A DNA stretch of 64,000 nucleotides from Solanum dulcamara. Lineage: Eukaryota; Streptophyta; Magnoliopsida; Solanales; Solanaceae. The position numbers and the translations under genes are program-made. Positions within the stretch are counted from its first letter, which is position 1. Every line of letters begins with the position of its first letter. Below, piece by piece: positions 1 to 11,519 of this stretch. Location: assembly GCF_947179165.1 (NCBI RefSeq), contig NC_077240.1:25958001-26022000 (forward strand). The letters are read 5' to 3'. Under the pieces are notes generated by a model. That model had not been told where the DNA came from, searched no databases, and was given only the letters and a program-made list of their open reading frames with translations.

Positions 1-454
1 CGATGTTACTTATGAACAATACAAAAGTGATGGAATCGTTGTCGGTGACAATGTATCTTACTCAAATCTAAAAGCAGCAATCGCTGCTGAATTGAGTGTG
101 GATGAATCAGAGAAAAATATTGAAATCCAATACATAGTTGAAGGTAACTCGTCGCCAATATATATTCGTAATGATATGGGTGTTAATCTTTACATAGAGT
201 TGAAGAAAAAAGAGTCTGGTTTCATAAATTATCCCCTGTGTATATCAAGCTCTGATATAAAAAGATGTGAGATAAAATCATTCGTAAGTACATCTGGAGC
301 AATCGTTTTTGCCGAATCAAACGCGAATGAGTCCCACATTTTTGGTTTAGAAGAATCTGGTAATGTCGCAAATTGTTATATAGCAGAATTAGATTTGACA
401 AACTACATAGCTGATACAAATGGTGCGGAAGTGAAGGAGAATCAATTCTATAAG
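1..454 (+). pseudogene. MULE transposase exon 1, left part
   Basis: Open in frame 2 across the whole block. It encodes the N-terminal region before the MuDR DNA-binding domain and ends at ...QFYK, exactly where the solo LTR is inserted. The last five bases, ATAAG (450-454), are the target-site duplication. An ATG at 92 lies inside the protein, so it is not the natural start. The frame extends to the left window edge. Confidence 0.75.
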
Positions 455-2776
455 TGTCACGACCCAAGCCTAGGGCCTAGACGTGACATGGCGAATGAGG
501 AACCCAAAAGTACCTCAATCAAGCCTCTTAGCATTCTTTTAGCCTTTCATAGGTAATGATGATAAATAAATAAGCGGAAATCATAATAGTAAATCTTCAA
601 CTTACATATGTCCAACAATACCTCTAACTATTAGATTTAATGGGGCTAAGACAAGTCCCTAGCTCATCCTTAATTATAATAGAAGAAATGTCATAGTAAA
701 ATATCTTAACATATCATAATCTAGAAAGATAAAGGAGTATTGTTCCCGGAATATGGGAACTCGACAAAAATAGTCTTTAATGGAATATCAACTAGCCACG
801 TGGAGGAGAACGAGGAGGAGCACTGATCCCTACATGGTGATATCATGTAGGCAAAAGAGTATGTACTTTAAATGTACTAAGTATGTAAGGATGTATGAAC
901 ATTGAGGAAAACATTAAAACATTTATGTAATATGGAACATAATTTAATGTATGCATAATAAATCATATATATATCCTTTAAAATATTCATTTTGTGGGAA
1001 ATTAACCATAACCGACATTTAAGACCATGCGAGCTATTATATGGAATCCAACATAACCCCCTACATTGGCCGGGGAGACTACTTGCCAGGTAGAACTCCG
1101 TCAACTTCATTCATTTCTTTAACTTTAACTTTAAGGGCTTTCATGGATCCATTAGCCTAAGCCTACAAGGGCTCCTATGTTGGCACATAGTTAATGAGAC
1201 AAGGGGTTGCTACTAGGATTCCCTTACCGAATCCCACCTCAATGCCTCATTCGGTGCTAAGTCAATCCCACGGAATAGTTTAATACTTCAAAATATTCAT
1301 CGCATATAACTTGAGAATTCAAACATCATATTCGGTAGAATAGCTCATTAAAACATTTGATAATTCAAATATGCAGGAATTGTCCTTATTGCATAAAGAA
1401 TCCATCATTCATATCATTTCATCATTCTTTCATTTCATAAGACTCCCTTTTTTATCATAGATATTGCTTTCATAAACATTTATTTGGAGTCAAAGCTTTC
1501 AAGTCAAACTTTATTAAAAACATAGTAAAACTAGGTGGGTTCAAATCACTTCAACTTGCAAATATGTATGTAAATAAATATACATAAATACTTTGAAATC
1601 CATTAATTAAAAATCATGCTTTAAACAACCCACTATGAATTTCAAGAACCTTAAAATAGATAAATAGAGGAATTACTTGTAAACCATCAATTCATACATA
1701 TAAAATTATGTTGCATCAAAATAAACCAATAATCATTAGTTTAACCATAATTCATACTATTAAGTAAAAATAAAAATTACCATAAGAAAATATTACTTGA
1801 AATTAAGATATTTAATTGAATGAATTTTTGGACTACATGGGTGGAAGAACCCATGGATAAACACCCACATAACTTAGAGTAAAGCTTAAAAAAAATAAAT
1901 ATATTTTATCATATAATCAAAATAATTTAGACATGAGAGTGGAATGATTACTCTCATTGAAACCTTACATACCTGGAGACCGAAGCTTTAGTTGGTATCG
2001 AAAGACTTAATGAACACTCTTGAGTCCTAGCTTCTCTCCTCGCCGGAACGTTTTGTGTACTACCCGGAGTATATGAATCACCGAAATAGTATTTATTTAC
2101 TACTAAGAACTAAAACTATATTTGAGAATGTGTAAAGAAGTGTATAGAGAGAAGATTTGCTTGAGAAAGCTTGATGAATAAAATGAGGAAATAAGGTGGG
2201 TATTTATAGGTGGGAAAGAAGGACCTAACAATAAATAAAATAATTATAAAGAAAAATCTGAAAATTTAGTGGAATATATTGATGTCATGGATGATATTAA
2301 ATGGAGGACAATTTATGTCATGAGTGATGTCAAATGTATCTAGATCTTTCTATGGTAGGTGAAATGAGTTATCTTTGACAGAATACTCTTTTTGGGAGCT
2401 GCGTTTGAATAAGATAAATTCTTTATTAGGATTTGGTGTCTTCATAAGAATTGTAGATATGGAAGTCTAGTTTCATATTGTTCAGGAATCAACCAATTTG
2501 GATAAACCTACAGTGAGATATGATTTTTCTTTTATAAACACTCATTTCTGTCACAACATCTTACCTTACAAAAATTAATTTATTTGACCTACTTAACCTC
2601 CGAATCTTAAAATATAGTTTTCATAAAGGTTGTAGGTAATGATCTTGTGGTTACTCAGAAATTTGAATCACTCAATTTGGATATTCCTATGAAATGTTAT
2701 GCCCAAAATACAGAGGCTGTATCATGTTTAGGCGAAAATTGAAACATCGTATACAACGTTTTTATGGGATGTTACA
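455..2776 (-). mobile_element. Solo LTR (gypsy family D), TSD ATAAG
   Basis: 2322 bp, + strand TGTCACGACC...GGATGTTACA, flanked on both sides by ATAAG (450-454 and 2777-2781). There is no internal region, primer site or polypurine tract, so it is a solo LTR left by LTR-LTR recombination. It is the reverse complement of the 3' LTR at 58543-60864 and has the same length, so it reads on the - strand. A TATA-like box on the - strand lies at about 2201-2209. It interrupts the transposase exon. Removing it with one TSD copy restores the reading frame exactly. Confidence 0.9.
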
Positions 2777-2867
2777 ATAAGGATAAAGCAACTCTAGTTG
2801 ATGTAATGGCCAAATACAAAATCAATAATGAATTTAATTTTAAGGTTAAAAGATCCGACAGTAAAAG
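2777..2867 (+). pseudogene. MULE transposase exon 1, right part
   Basis: Continues the frame after the solo LTR (KDKATLVDVMAKY..., then FNFKVKRSDSK), the typical MuDR-family DNA-binding segment. The donor is AG|GTATGC at 2867/2868. Joining to 3223 gives a continuous SDSKSYVLVC reading. The following intron, 2868-3222, is rich in GATACAT/ATGTATC words. Confidence 0.8.
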
Positions 2868-3222
2868 GTATGCGCATATTCTGCATTTGGAAATTTTGAT
2901 GTTGGATATTATCTTACAATATGTATTAGATACATATGAATGTGTGTATCTGATACATTCTTAAAAAAATTATTTTTTCCTGTCATGATACATCAAAACT
3001 CTATTTCTGTAACTCAGTTAAAAAATGATAATAATGCTATTAGTATGTATCAGATTCATATGACTCTGTGTATCAGATGCTTTTTTTTCATAATACATAC
3101 TAAGAAGCATGTATCAAGTACATGCGTTGACACACTTCCTATCAGAATGTCACTTTGTTTGTTGATATTATATATGAAAAAATATTAGTATGATACATGT
3201 CATTTTTTTTATAAAAATGCAG

Positions 3223-3773
3223 TTATGTGTTAGTATGCTTTTCAGACGGTTGTTGTTGGAGAATGAAAGTTTCATGTTGGAAAAAATATGATATATTCAA
3301 AGTTAGATATTTCAATAGTGAACATTCATGTGCACTGAGAGATAGGATTTTCAACAAAATTCATGCTACAAAGGATTTTGTTGGTGCATTCACACCACCT
3401 AAATTGGTTAATCACAAGAGAATTCTCACCCCTAATGATATACGAGAGGTTATTAAATCAGCGTATGGAATTGATATTACCTATCAACAGGCATGGCGTT
3501 CAAAAGAGCATGCTTTGGAGATGTTAAGGGAAAAGCCTGCTGATGGATATAGACAGCTGTCTGTATACATACATATGATAAAAACCGTATATCCAAATTC
3601 GTACATAAGTATGCACAAGTCATCAACTGATGAGTTCATATATTTGTTCATAGCGTTAAGGCCCTTGATGAGGGAGTTTCAGTTTTGTCGACCAGTAGTT
3701 GTTGTTGACGGTGCGCATCTTGATGGACCTTATAAAGGGACGTTTGTATCAGCTAGCACACTTGATGGGGCAG
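3223..3773 (+). pseudogene. MULE transposase exon 2 (first catalytic Asp)
   Basis: The acceptor is TGCAG at 3218-3222. The exon encodes the Cys-rich end of the DNA-binding region (DGCCW), a basic stretch, and the start of the DDE core with VVVDGAHLDGPYKG near 3700-3735, carrying the first catalytic Asp. The donor is G|GTATTA at 3773/3774. No stop occurs in this exon. Confidence 0.82.
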
Positions 3774-3889
3774 GTATTACTTTCTGATACTGTTGCTTAT
3801 TGAATAACAGTGTGTCATCTCATTTGTCACGTTTATTGTGATTCTGATAAATTCTAATAACTATTGTATCGCTATTATTGATTTATTAG

Positions 3890-4500
3890 GTTGCATATTG
3901 CCGTTGGCGTATGGTATTGTTGATACAGAAAATGATACATCATGAACGTGGTTTTTTCAGAATTTCAAGAATGTATTTGGTGAGAGAGACAATATATGTG
4001 TTGTATTAGATAGGAACGAAAGCATAATCAAGAGTGTAAGCATGGTATTTTCCAATGTTCCTCATTTTGCATGCATATGACATATATGGAAAAATATGTG
4101 TACTAAATACAGAAGGAGCAAAGCTGTACTAAGTGACATCTTCTATTCAATGGCCAAGGCATACCGAAAAGATAAAGTCGATAAATTAATGGCCAAAGTT
4201 GAAAGAATCAATCAACGGGTGGCACAATATTTAAAAAATGTAGGATACGAAAAGTGGTCAAGGGTTCATGCCACTGTCAACAGGGGTAGAATGAAGACTT
4301 CTAACATAGCAGAATGTATCAATGGATGTCTTGTTGAAGCACGAGAGCTGCCTATAATTGACTTTTTGGAGCAAATGAGAATGTTATTTGGTGCTTGGAA
4401 CTGCAAAAATAGGGAAATAGCATCTTATATAAAACATACTTTGGGTAGAAAATTCGAAGATATCCTAGTTTCAAACACGATCAAGTGTTCGAGAATGAAG
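3890..4500 (+). pseudogene. MULE transposase exon 3 (second Asp, Glu), two TGA stops
   Basis: The acceptor is ATTAG at 3885-3889. It encodes ILPLAYGIVDTEND, then the second catalytic Asp in VVLDRNES, the zinc-binding-like C/H region, and SNIAECINGC with the probable catalytic Glu. Two codons read TGA where the family has Trp: near 3948 (TS*TWFF) and near 4077 (ACI*HIWKN). Both fit single G-to-A changes of TGG. The donor GTACAC follows 4500. Confidence 0.82.
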
Positions 4501-5249
4501 GTACACGATAATTATTTTTAAGTAGATAAGTACTTGATACATAGTTATTTGATACATTAGTTAGGTATAACCTGTGCTAATTAAATAATGATACATCAGT
4601 TCTGATACATTATTTCTGTAATTAATACATACTTTCTGATACATATATGTGAAATTTATTTCTTGCTGGCTATTGATTCATCAGTTATGTATAACATGTA
4701 CTAATTAAATAATAAAACATCAATTATGATACATAAGTTCTACATTTGATACATAAGTTCTGATACATATATGTAAAGATTATTTTCCTTTAGGCTGTTG
4801 ATTAATCAGTTATGCATAACATGTTCTAAATATATACTGATACATCAGTGTAGATACATTAGTTGTGTAGATGATACATAAGTACTAATAGATATATGTG
4901 AAGTTTATTTATATCAGTTTGTTGCTTCATCATTTAGGTATAGCCTGTGCTAATTATACACTGATATATCAATTCGGATACATCAAATGTGTAGTTGATA
5001 CATAAGTACTGACACCTATAAACATAACATGTTCTAAATATATATTGATACATCAGTTTTGATACATCAGTTCTGTAATTGATACATACTTTTTGATACA
5101 TATATGTGAAATTTATTTCTTGCTGGCTGTTGATTCATCGGTTATGTATATCCTGTGATAATTATTACCCTTTTACATCAGTTCTGATACATAATTATGT
5201 ATGTGAGGAAGGAGTACTGATACATATATTTGAAATTTAATTCCTGCAG
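4501..5249 (+). repeat. Transposase intron packed with TGATACAT words
   Basis: The intron between exons 3 and 4 contains about 19 copies of GATACAT in 750 bp, often as TGATACATCAG or TGATACATAAG. It also has an imperfect long repeat of roughly 100-150 bp (TTTATTTCTTGCTGGCTGTTGATTCATCAGTTATG-like blocks near 4660, 4790, 4915 and 5115). No coding potential is seen. Confidence 0.6.
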
Positions 5250-5412
5250 ATTGTTGCTTCATCAAACTATCTTTACTCTGTTTACGAATTAGGTATAAGA
5301 TACATTGTGTGTCTAGAAAGAAAAACATGCACTTGTGGTAGATTTCAACTAGACGAGATACCATGTCCACATGCAATTGCAGTGTTGAAGAGCAAGAACA
5401 TTACTGATTTGA
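5250..5412 (+). pseudogene. MULE transposase exon 4, SWIM zinc finger, truncated
   Basis: The acceptor is CTGCAG at 5244-5249. The frame reads from IVASSNYLYSVYELG to a clear SWIM finger (C-T-C, then C-P-H) at about 5326-5372, as in plant MULE transposases, then AVLKSKNITDL. It runs into LTR sequence after 5412, so the usual Pro-rich C-terminus is lost. Confidence 0.8.
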
Positions 5413-6369
5413 ATAAAACTCAACTATAACTCAATTATAATAAATATATCAAACTTAATAGAAGAAGAATTAATTCATCTAGAATTCAAGATTTGAATAA
5501 AACTCAACTATAACTCAATTATAATAAATTTAAATATTGGGCGCATGGACGAACTCAATCCAATGCTATGAAAGCCTTACATACCTTAAATCCGAAGGTT
5601 TACTCCGAATTGGAATACTCTTGGATCCCTAGCCTTTTCTCCTCGTCGGAGTATTTTGTGTACTACCCGGAGTATAAGAATAACCGGAGTAGTATTTTTA
5701 TACTACTAAAACTAAAACTATATTTGAGAAGAAGTATATAGAGAGAAGAAATGCTTAGGAAAGCTTGATGAATAAAATGAGGAAATAAGGTGGGTATTTA
5801 TAGGTGGGAAAGAGGGACCTAACAATAAATAAAATAATTATAAAGAAAAATCTGAAAATTTAATGGAATATATTGATGTCATGGATGATGTTAAATGGAG
5901 GACAATTTATGTCATGCATGATGTCAAATACATCTAGATGTTTCCATGGTAGGTAAGATGAGTTCTTTTTAACAGAATACTCATTTTTGAAGCTACGTTT
6001 GAATAAGATAAATTCCTTATTAGGATTTGGTTTCTTCATAAGAATTGTAGATATGGAAGTCTAGTTTCATATCGTTCAAGAATCAACCAATTTGGAGCAA
6101 CCTACAGTGAGATATGAATTTTCTTCTATCAACACTCAATTCCGTCACAGCACTATATCTTGCAAAGATTAATTTATTTGACCTACTTATACTCCGAATT
6201 TGAAGTTATGTTCTTCATGAATGTTGTAGGTAAGGATGTTGTGATTACCCAGAAATTTGAATCACCTAATTTGGACCAACCTATGAAAAGTTATGCCCAA
6301 AATACAAAGACTGTATTATTTTTGTCGAGAATTGAAATACCGACATACAACATTTTAGGGGTTGTTACA
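5413..6369 (-). mobile_element. Truncated LTR of gypsy family A
   Basis: Matches the right-hand ~920 bp of the LTR at 12308-14462, ending in the same GGGGTTGTTACA. The left ~1.2 kb of the LTR is missing. The left junction is complex: 5409-5440 copies a stretch that recurs about 80 bp further on (5491-5525), then the sequence jumps back and runs on collinearly. It replaces the 3' ends of the transposase and of the convergent gene. Confidence 0.8.
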
Positions 6370-9300
6370 CTTCCGGTCAACCTTGATACAGGTATATGAA
6401 AAATCAGAATGTATCACCTAATTAAAAGTATATTGTATGTGATACATCTTAAAGTGATAACTTACGTATCTCTTTAGAGACTTCTTTATGGACTTCTTCA
6501 ATGCTTTGAATTGCATATTAATAATTTGATCCGAATGACCGTAAGATTCACCTCCTACAGCTGACTTCGCCGCTGGTACATTGTCAGGAAAAATAGGCTT
6601 TTTTGATTCATTTGGTGGTATGAAATCCTTGTGCATGTTGGCTGTTTCTACTTGAATTGGCTCTTTAGTAGGGGAAGTCTTCATTCTTTTGGAAGGAGGT
6701 GGAGAAGATGTATCAGCGACATGACTGGATCTTTTTAATAATTCTGTGGGTGGTGTTGTTGAAAAGTCCTCAAATTCGGGGTCTTTATGAGGTTTTCTGA
6801 AATTGACCTTGGCAACTGATATTGAAGCTTCAGGTTTCTGTTGGCTGCCATGAATGACAATAGATTTCATTTCATGTTGAGATTGGAGAATGTTGGAGCA
6901 TCGATATTGCAAAAAATATTGATTGATTGTCAGAAAATAAGTGAATAATTGATACATGTTAATTCTGATACATAAACATGATGTATCAGAAATATTAATC
7001 CTTCATACATGAGAAACTAATAGAAAAACAACATTATCTGAAGTAGTAGAATCTGATACATAAATGCAAATGTATCATGAGATGTAATTCTTGATACATT
7101 ATAATTTGATACATAAGATAGAGTTTTCATGAGTTGTAAATACTGATAAATGAGTTTCTGCTACATACAATTATATGTATCAGAAAGGTTATATAAAGTA
7201 TATGTATCAGATACATTATATCTTGATACATTTATATCCTGATACATAAATATATGAGCTGATACATCTACTTTATGAATCAAATTATACTGTATCAAGG
7301 TCATGAATATATAATGTATCTTAGATGTTATGTATAATGAATCAGTGAATAAACGAATAATATTCAATGTGTGTACCTCACTGAAGATGGTAGACATGAA
7401 GGTCTCAAATTTTGGCTTCACAGCAATAACACGCCAGTTAAGAATTTTGGGAATTTTATTACCCACTCTTACAACAATTTCAGAGGGAACTTGAGATGCA
7501 CATTCATATATCCAAACATTCAGAGTGTATGGCATGCCGACTAGACGATACATTTGTTTAGCATTTGAAAATTCCTAACGCATTCCTTTTATCAATTTTG
7601 AAAATGCTATTTTCCCCTATGGATATTGCTCATACCTACCATCTTCTACCATCTTAAAATCATCAACAGATATAGGTGCATCACCTAGTTGAGAAAAAAC
7701 AAAAGTGTGGATGAAGTAGAGAATGGCCATCTGAACAACGTCTTCATTTGTTTTCCATCCTCCAACCAGAAAATGCTCAACGAAACGAGCTTTGTTGACC
7801 CCATTTTTGGCACCAGGAAAATATAAAGACAATAATCTACTTGTTTGGTCATCAGAATATCGAAAGTCATTGATATTACTGATACATCGTAAACCAATAA
7901 TGATGGCAAAATCATTTATTGTAAATCGTAGTATATTACCCTGCACGTGACGAATGTGCAATTCTTCTTTGTTTTTTTGCTATACCTCAAGAAGTAAGAG
8001 GCATTTGATGATTTGCCCTTGAAAATTGCAGTTTGGCATATCTAAGTAGTGACCAAATATGGATTGCCTAAATAACTTTATACCTTTTCACCTATTGATG
8101 ATTCAAAATCATCAAGAAAATTAGCCCTATATGTTATTCCGAATCTCAATGGGTGGGACAGGATCTTCTTGATGACGTATTTCATTCTCTGCATTGACAT
8201 GAAAATGGTTAAATACAACTTGGACTTTATACATAAATACGATGTATCATATGCATTAAAATATCTGATGCATGAGATGAGATTCTGATACATACAAAAG
8301 ATGTATCAGAAGCAGTTATATATTATATTTTGATACATAAATGTAGATGTATCAGAATCATTAAAACTTGAAATAAAAGAAACTGACACTTAAACATGAT
8401 GTATCAGAAATAGTAAATCTCCAAAAAATTGCATTTGAAAAAGATATTATGTATCTGATACATAAATGTAGATGTATCAGAATCATTAAAACTTGAAATA
8501 ACAGAAACTGACACTTAAACATGATGTATCAGAAATAGTAAATCTCCAAAAAATTGCATTTGAAAAAGACATTATGTATCTGATACATAAATGATATGTA
8601 TCAGAATCATTAAAACTTGAAACAACAGAAACTGACACTTAAACATGATGAATCAAAAATAGTGAATCTCCAAAAAATTGCATTTGAAAAAAACATTATG
8701 TATCTGATACATAAATGATATGTATCAGAATCATTAAAACTTGAAACAACAGAAACTGACACTTAAACATGATGAATCAAAAATAGTAAATCTCCAAAAA
8801 ATTGCATTTGAAAAAAACATTATGTATCTGATACATAAATGATATGTATCAGAATCATTAAAACTTGAAACAACAGAAACTGACACTTAAACATGATGAA
8901 TCAAAAATAGTAAATCTCCAAAAAATTGCATTTGAAAAAAACATTATGTATCTGATACATAAATGATATGTATCAGAATCATTAAAACTTGAAACAACAG
9001 AAACTGACACTTAAACATGATGAATCAAAAATAGTAAATCTCCAAAAAATTGCATTTGAAAAAAACATTATGTATCTGATACATAAATGATATGTATCAG
9101 AATCAAAAAAACCTTCACAAAATTTTCCTTCTAAAAAAAACGTAATTGAACCCATACCTTTGGGAGATTAGGGCGTGTTGTAACCCCTTAAATCTTGTTG
9201 TCTATTTCTTTGGGTGCATGTTTAACTGTAGATTTCGACTTTAATTTCTCACGTAGCTTATTCATCACTGCTGGATCGTTATGATGTTTGGATCTAACCT

Positions 9301-9400
9301 CATCGTAACCTTCCCAAGACGAATCAGAACCAGGTGAAACAAGAATTCCTTGATTTTTATTGGACTATTTGAGACCATGAACGAATTCCATATCTATCAT
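6370..9400 (-). pseudogene. DUF1985 / Ulp1-like protease-type gene of the MULE, broken
   Basis: A second MULE-borne gene, convergent to the transposase. Exons read on the - strand: 9400-9158 (ATG at 9400; acidic and basic linker), 8188-8084, 8067-7377, about 6890-6466 (low-complexity, Ser/Pro/Lys-rich) and a stub ending at 6370. The 8067-7377 exon holds a DUF1985 domain (LRFTINDFAIIIGL, then FPGAKN, GGWKTNEDVVQMAILYFIHT, VDDFKMVEDGRYEQYPWGK). In plants DUF1985 precedes a C48 (Ulp1-type) peptidase domain; here that catalytic part is missing because LTR sequence begins at 6369. In-frame stops occur in the first exon (TAG after HGLK, TAA near its end) and in the 8067-7377 exon (GV*QKN and GMR*EF). 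The boundary of the 6890 exon is uncertain. Confidence 0.7.
8331..9105. repeat. 124-bp minisatellite in the DUF1985-gene intron
   Basis: About 6.2 copies of a unit of 124-125 bp. The anchor ATTATGTATCTGATAC falls at 8446, 8571, 8695, 8819, 8943 and 9067. Each unit carries an inverted TGATACAT...ATGTATCA pair. The right four units are nearly identical to each other and the left two differ more. This suggests recent local amplification inside the intron 8189-9157. Confidence 0.92.
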
Positions 9401-9774
9401 TGAAGGTATGAGAAACAAAAATAGAAAGATTTACAGAAGAAAGCAAATGATAATAATTTTAGAAGATTTTTCAAAGATTTACAGAAGAAATGAAAAGATA
9501 CAAATTTTAGGAGAAATTAGATTGAATGAGGATGAAATGAAATTCCATATAAGGAAAGATTAAAATATACCTTAGTTGGAACCTTGAAATTGATTAACGG
9601 TTGAAGAGGATCAAATTAACTAGAGCAAATTAGGACGAGGATGAAGGAGGAGGCGGATGTATTAGTGAGCGAGAGAGAGAGAAAGGAAAAAGAGGGATTT
9701 TGGGAATTTTTTGATGTAGTAGGGAATAAAAGTAAATATAGCATCTTAATATGTGTAAAAGAGTAATTTTCCCT
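9401..9774 (-). other. Probable 5' leader and terminus of the MULE
   Basis: Upstream of the DUF1985-gene ATG is a pyrimidine/purine-rich leader (GAGAGAGAGA near 9670). On the - strand the block begins AGGGAAAATTACTC at about 9774. Many plant MULEs without long terminal inverted repeats start with a GGGAAAATTAC-like end, so I place the element edge here. The partner end lies outside the window, so the inverted repeat and the 9-bp duplication cannot be tested. Confidence 0.4.
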
Positions 9775-10021
9775 AAAAAATGAGGCTGTCTCAACGTTGC
9801 ACAATCTAAGTATATATTGATAAGAAAATGGGCCAAAGGTTAACTCAAAATACAAAAACTGTTCAAAACCATTTAAAGATATGAATTGTCATCTAACACA
9901 TCAGATCTACTAATACTGACTGCACACCTAGGTCCGACAACTAAAGTATGATCAAGATAGCTAGTATGGAGGCCCAACATTAGAGATGACAAAAATTAGG
10001 GGGGAGCCGACTCTGATACCA
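9775..10021 (-). other. Leader or internal remnant beside a short LTR
   Basis: On the - strand TGGTATCAGAGT (10010-10021), a good match to the tRNA-iMet primer site, directly follows the putative LTR end at 10022. The next ~200 bp could be its untranslated leader (GGCTCCCCCC, GTTGGGCCTCC). No coding region follows. The stretch probably runs into the MULE edge near 9775. Confidence 0.4.
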
Positions 10022-10327
10022 TGAGCAAGGAATGAAGATTTAACTAGATTAACAATCCAAATAAAATCACTTTAAAGAATAGCCATATATTTTCTTTATT
10101 ACTCGATTTACACATTAAAAAGTATAGTCATATACTCACCTTTTTTCACTACGCATCCACGTTGCCTTCTCTTCTCCTCTCCCTCTCTAGTATCTTTCTC
10201 CATGTTTCTCTCTCTCCATGTCTTTCTCCAAATCTTCCATAGAAATATATAAGGATATGAGTGAATATACATGGATATATGTCATATATCAGTGTATACA
10301 AGGATTAAAAGGATATACACACTAACA
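10022..10327 (-). mobile_element. Possible short LTR (about 306 bp)
   Basis: On the - strand it starts TGTTAGTGTGTATATCC at 10327, ends CTTGCTCA at 10022, and is followed at once by a TGGTATCAGAG primer site. It contains a CT-rich block (10160-10230). No second copy is seen nearby, so it is a truncated or solo remnant of a short-LTR (copia-like or TRIM-like) element. The call rests on the TG...CA ends and the primer site only. Confidence 0.45.
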
Positions 10328-11519
10328 TTTGGGGATGAAGTATAAATTCACGTGAGAGATATTTGCATGGGAGAGTGGTTTTTCAAATGAAAGAGTAAGA
10401 AATAAGATTATAGGGAAAACTTGAGTAAATAAAAAATTATGGCTAACTCACAGTAAAAGTACAAAGTGCAGGGGAGTAGGAATGACAATTGAGGTGGAAT
10501 TGGGCTGGGCAAAGACCTAACAAGGCAAGACAGAAACTTAAATGGAGAAGGTAGGACAGGGCAGGTTTACATTTTCAAAAATTGAAATTGGGCAGGTTTT
10601 GTATTGGGCCTTTTGGCCCATTTTTTCATTTGAACTTTGTTTGCAACTTTCTGAAATTAGACATGTACTTCCTATATTTCAAATTAACTGAATTTGTGAG
10701 GTAATGCACATTTATTTTTTAAAAAAGAATATAAATTGAACATTACTTTTCATTTTTTTAAAATATTAAACTAATTAAATAAGAGTGAAGACAAATAAAA
10801 TAATAGAAATTAGTGATGCCTAAAATGAATCATTTTGATTTTTTAAAATATTAAACTACCCCAAATATATACACATGAAAATATTTAAAAGTAGACAGGA
10901 TAAAAAATATTTATATACTCATATTCTTCGGATCAACGTTGACTTACTAATCGAAAGACAAAAATATAGTATTTTTGTTATTTTTCTGTTCGGGTCGACT
11001 TCCATCATTTTCGAAGGACCTATCTATCCCTACCCCTCTTAGGTTTATTTATTATTATAATCCTAAAGCGATCTAAAAGAAATAATAAAAACTAACGTCC
11101 TAAAAAGTATCTAACGCCCAACTTAATGTCTAAGAGACATTGAACGTACTATTAGGATAAGTTTTAGACTAAAGAAAATATAGGCATCCTAATTAGACAC
11201 ATCATCAAAACAAAACAGATAGGACGAGCAGTTAGTACATAGAATCTCAAATGAGCCCTTGGATTAATTAATTAGCATGCTTGAAAACACAAATAAGTTG
11301 TGAAGGATCATAAAGATTACCGTATGTGCGTACATATCATAAATATAAAAACTTGAATAACATAGAGGAAAATTTCATTATTTAGACACATGAGGGCAAT
11401 TTTATTTACTACAGTGATTATAATAAAAGAAGGCATGCTTGACAATTTTAGTTGTTGACTGAAAATATGTATAAAATTCTATGCATACGTTTTCTAATTA
11501 ATCACATACTAAAAATTAT
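10328..11519. other. AT-rich DNA with no recognised feature
   Basis: Very AT-rich, no open frame of note, no clear repeat and no LTR ends. A short GGGCAGG-rich piece near 10500-10620 (GGGCTGGGC, GGGCAGGGCAGG, TTGGGCCTTTTGGCCC) stands out in composition only. Confidence 0.5.

Larger units (their letters stand above)
1..5412 (+). pseudogene. MULE (Mutator-like) transposase, broken, 4 exons visible
   Basis: A MULE transposase cuts and pastes its element using a DDE nuclease fold. The window enters inside the N-terminal part. Visible exons are 1-454 plus 2777-2867 (one exon split by a solo LTR), 3223-3773, 3890-4500 and 5250-5412, all joining in one frame at GT/AG borders. In order they give a MuDR-type DNA-binding domain, a basic region, the DDE core (first Asp in VVVDGAHL, second in CVVLDRNES, Glu probably in NIAECINGCL) and a SWIM zinc finger (CTC...CPH). 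Two Trp positions read TGA (about 3948 and 4077). The C-terminus is cut off after 5412 by an LTR fragment. The true start lies left of the window. It cannot make active transposase. The family assignment is firm; the exact MULE clade is inferred from the DUF1985 partner gene. Confidence 0.85.
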
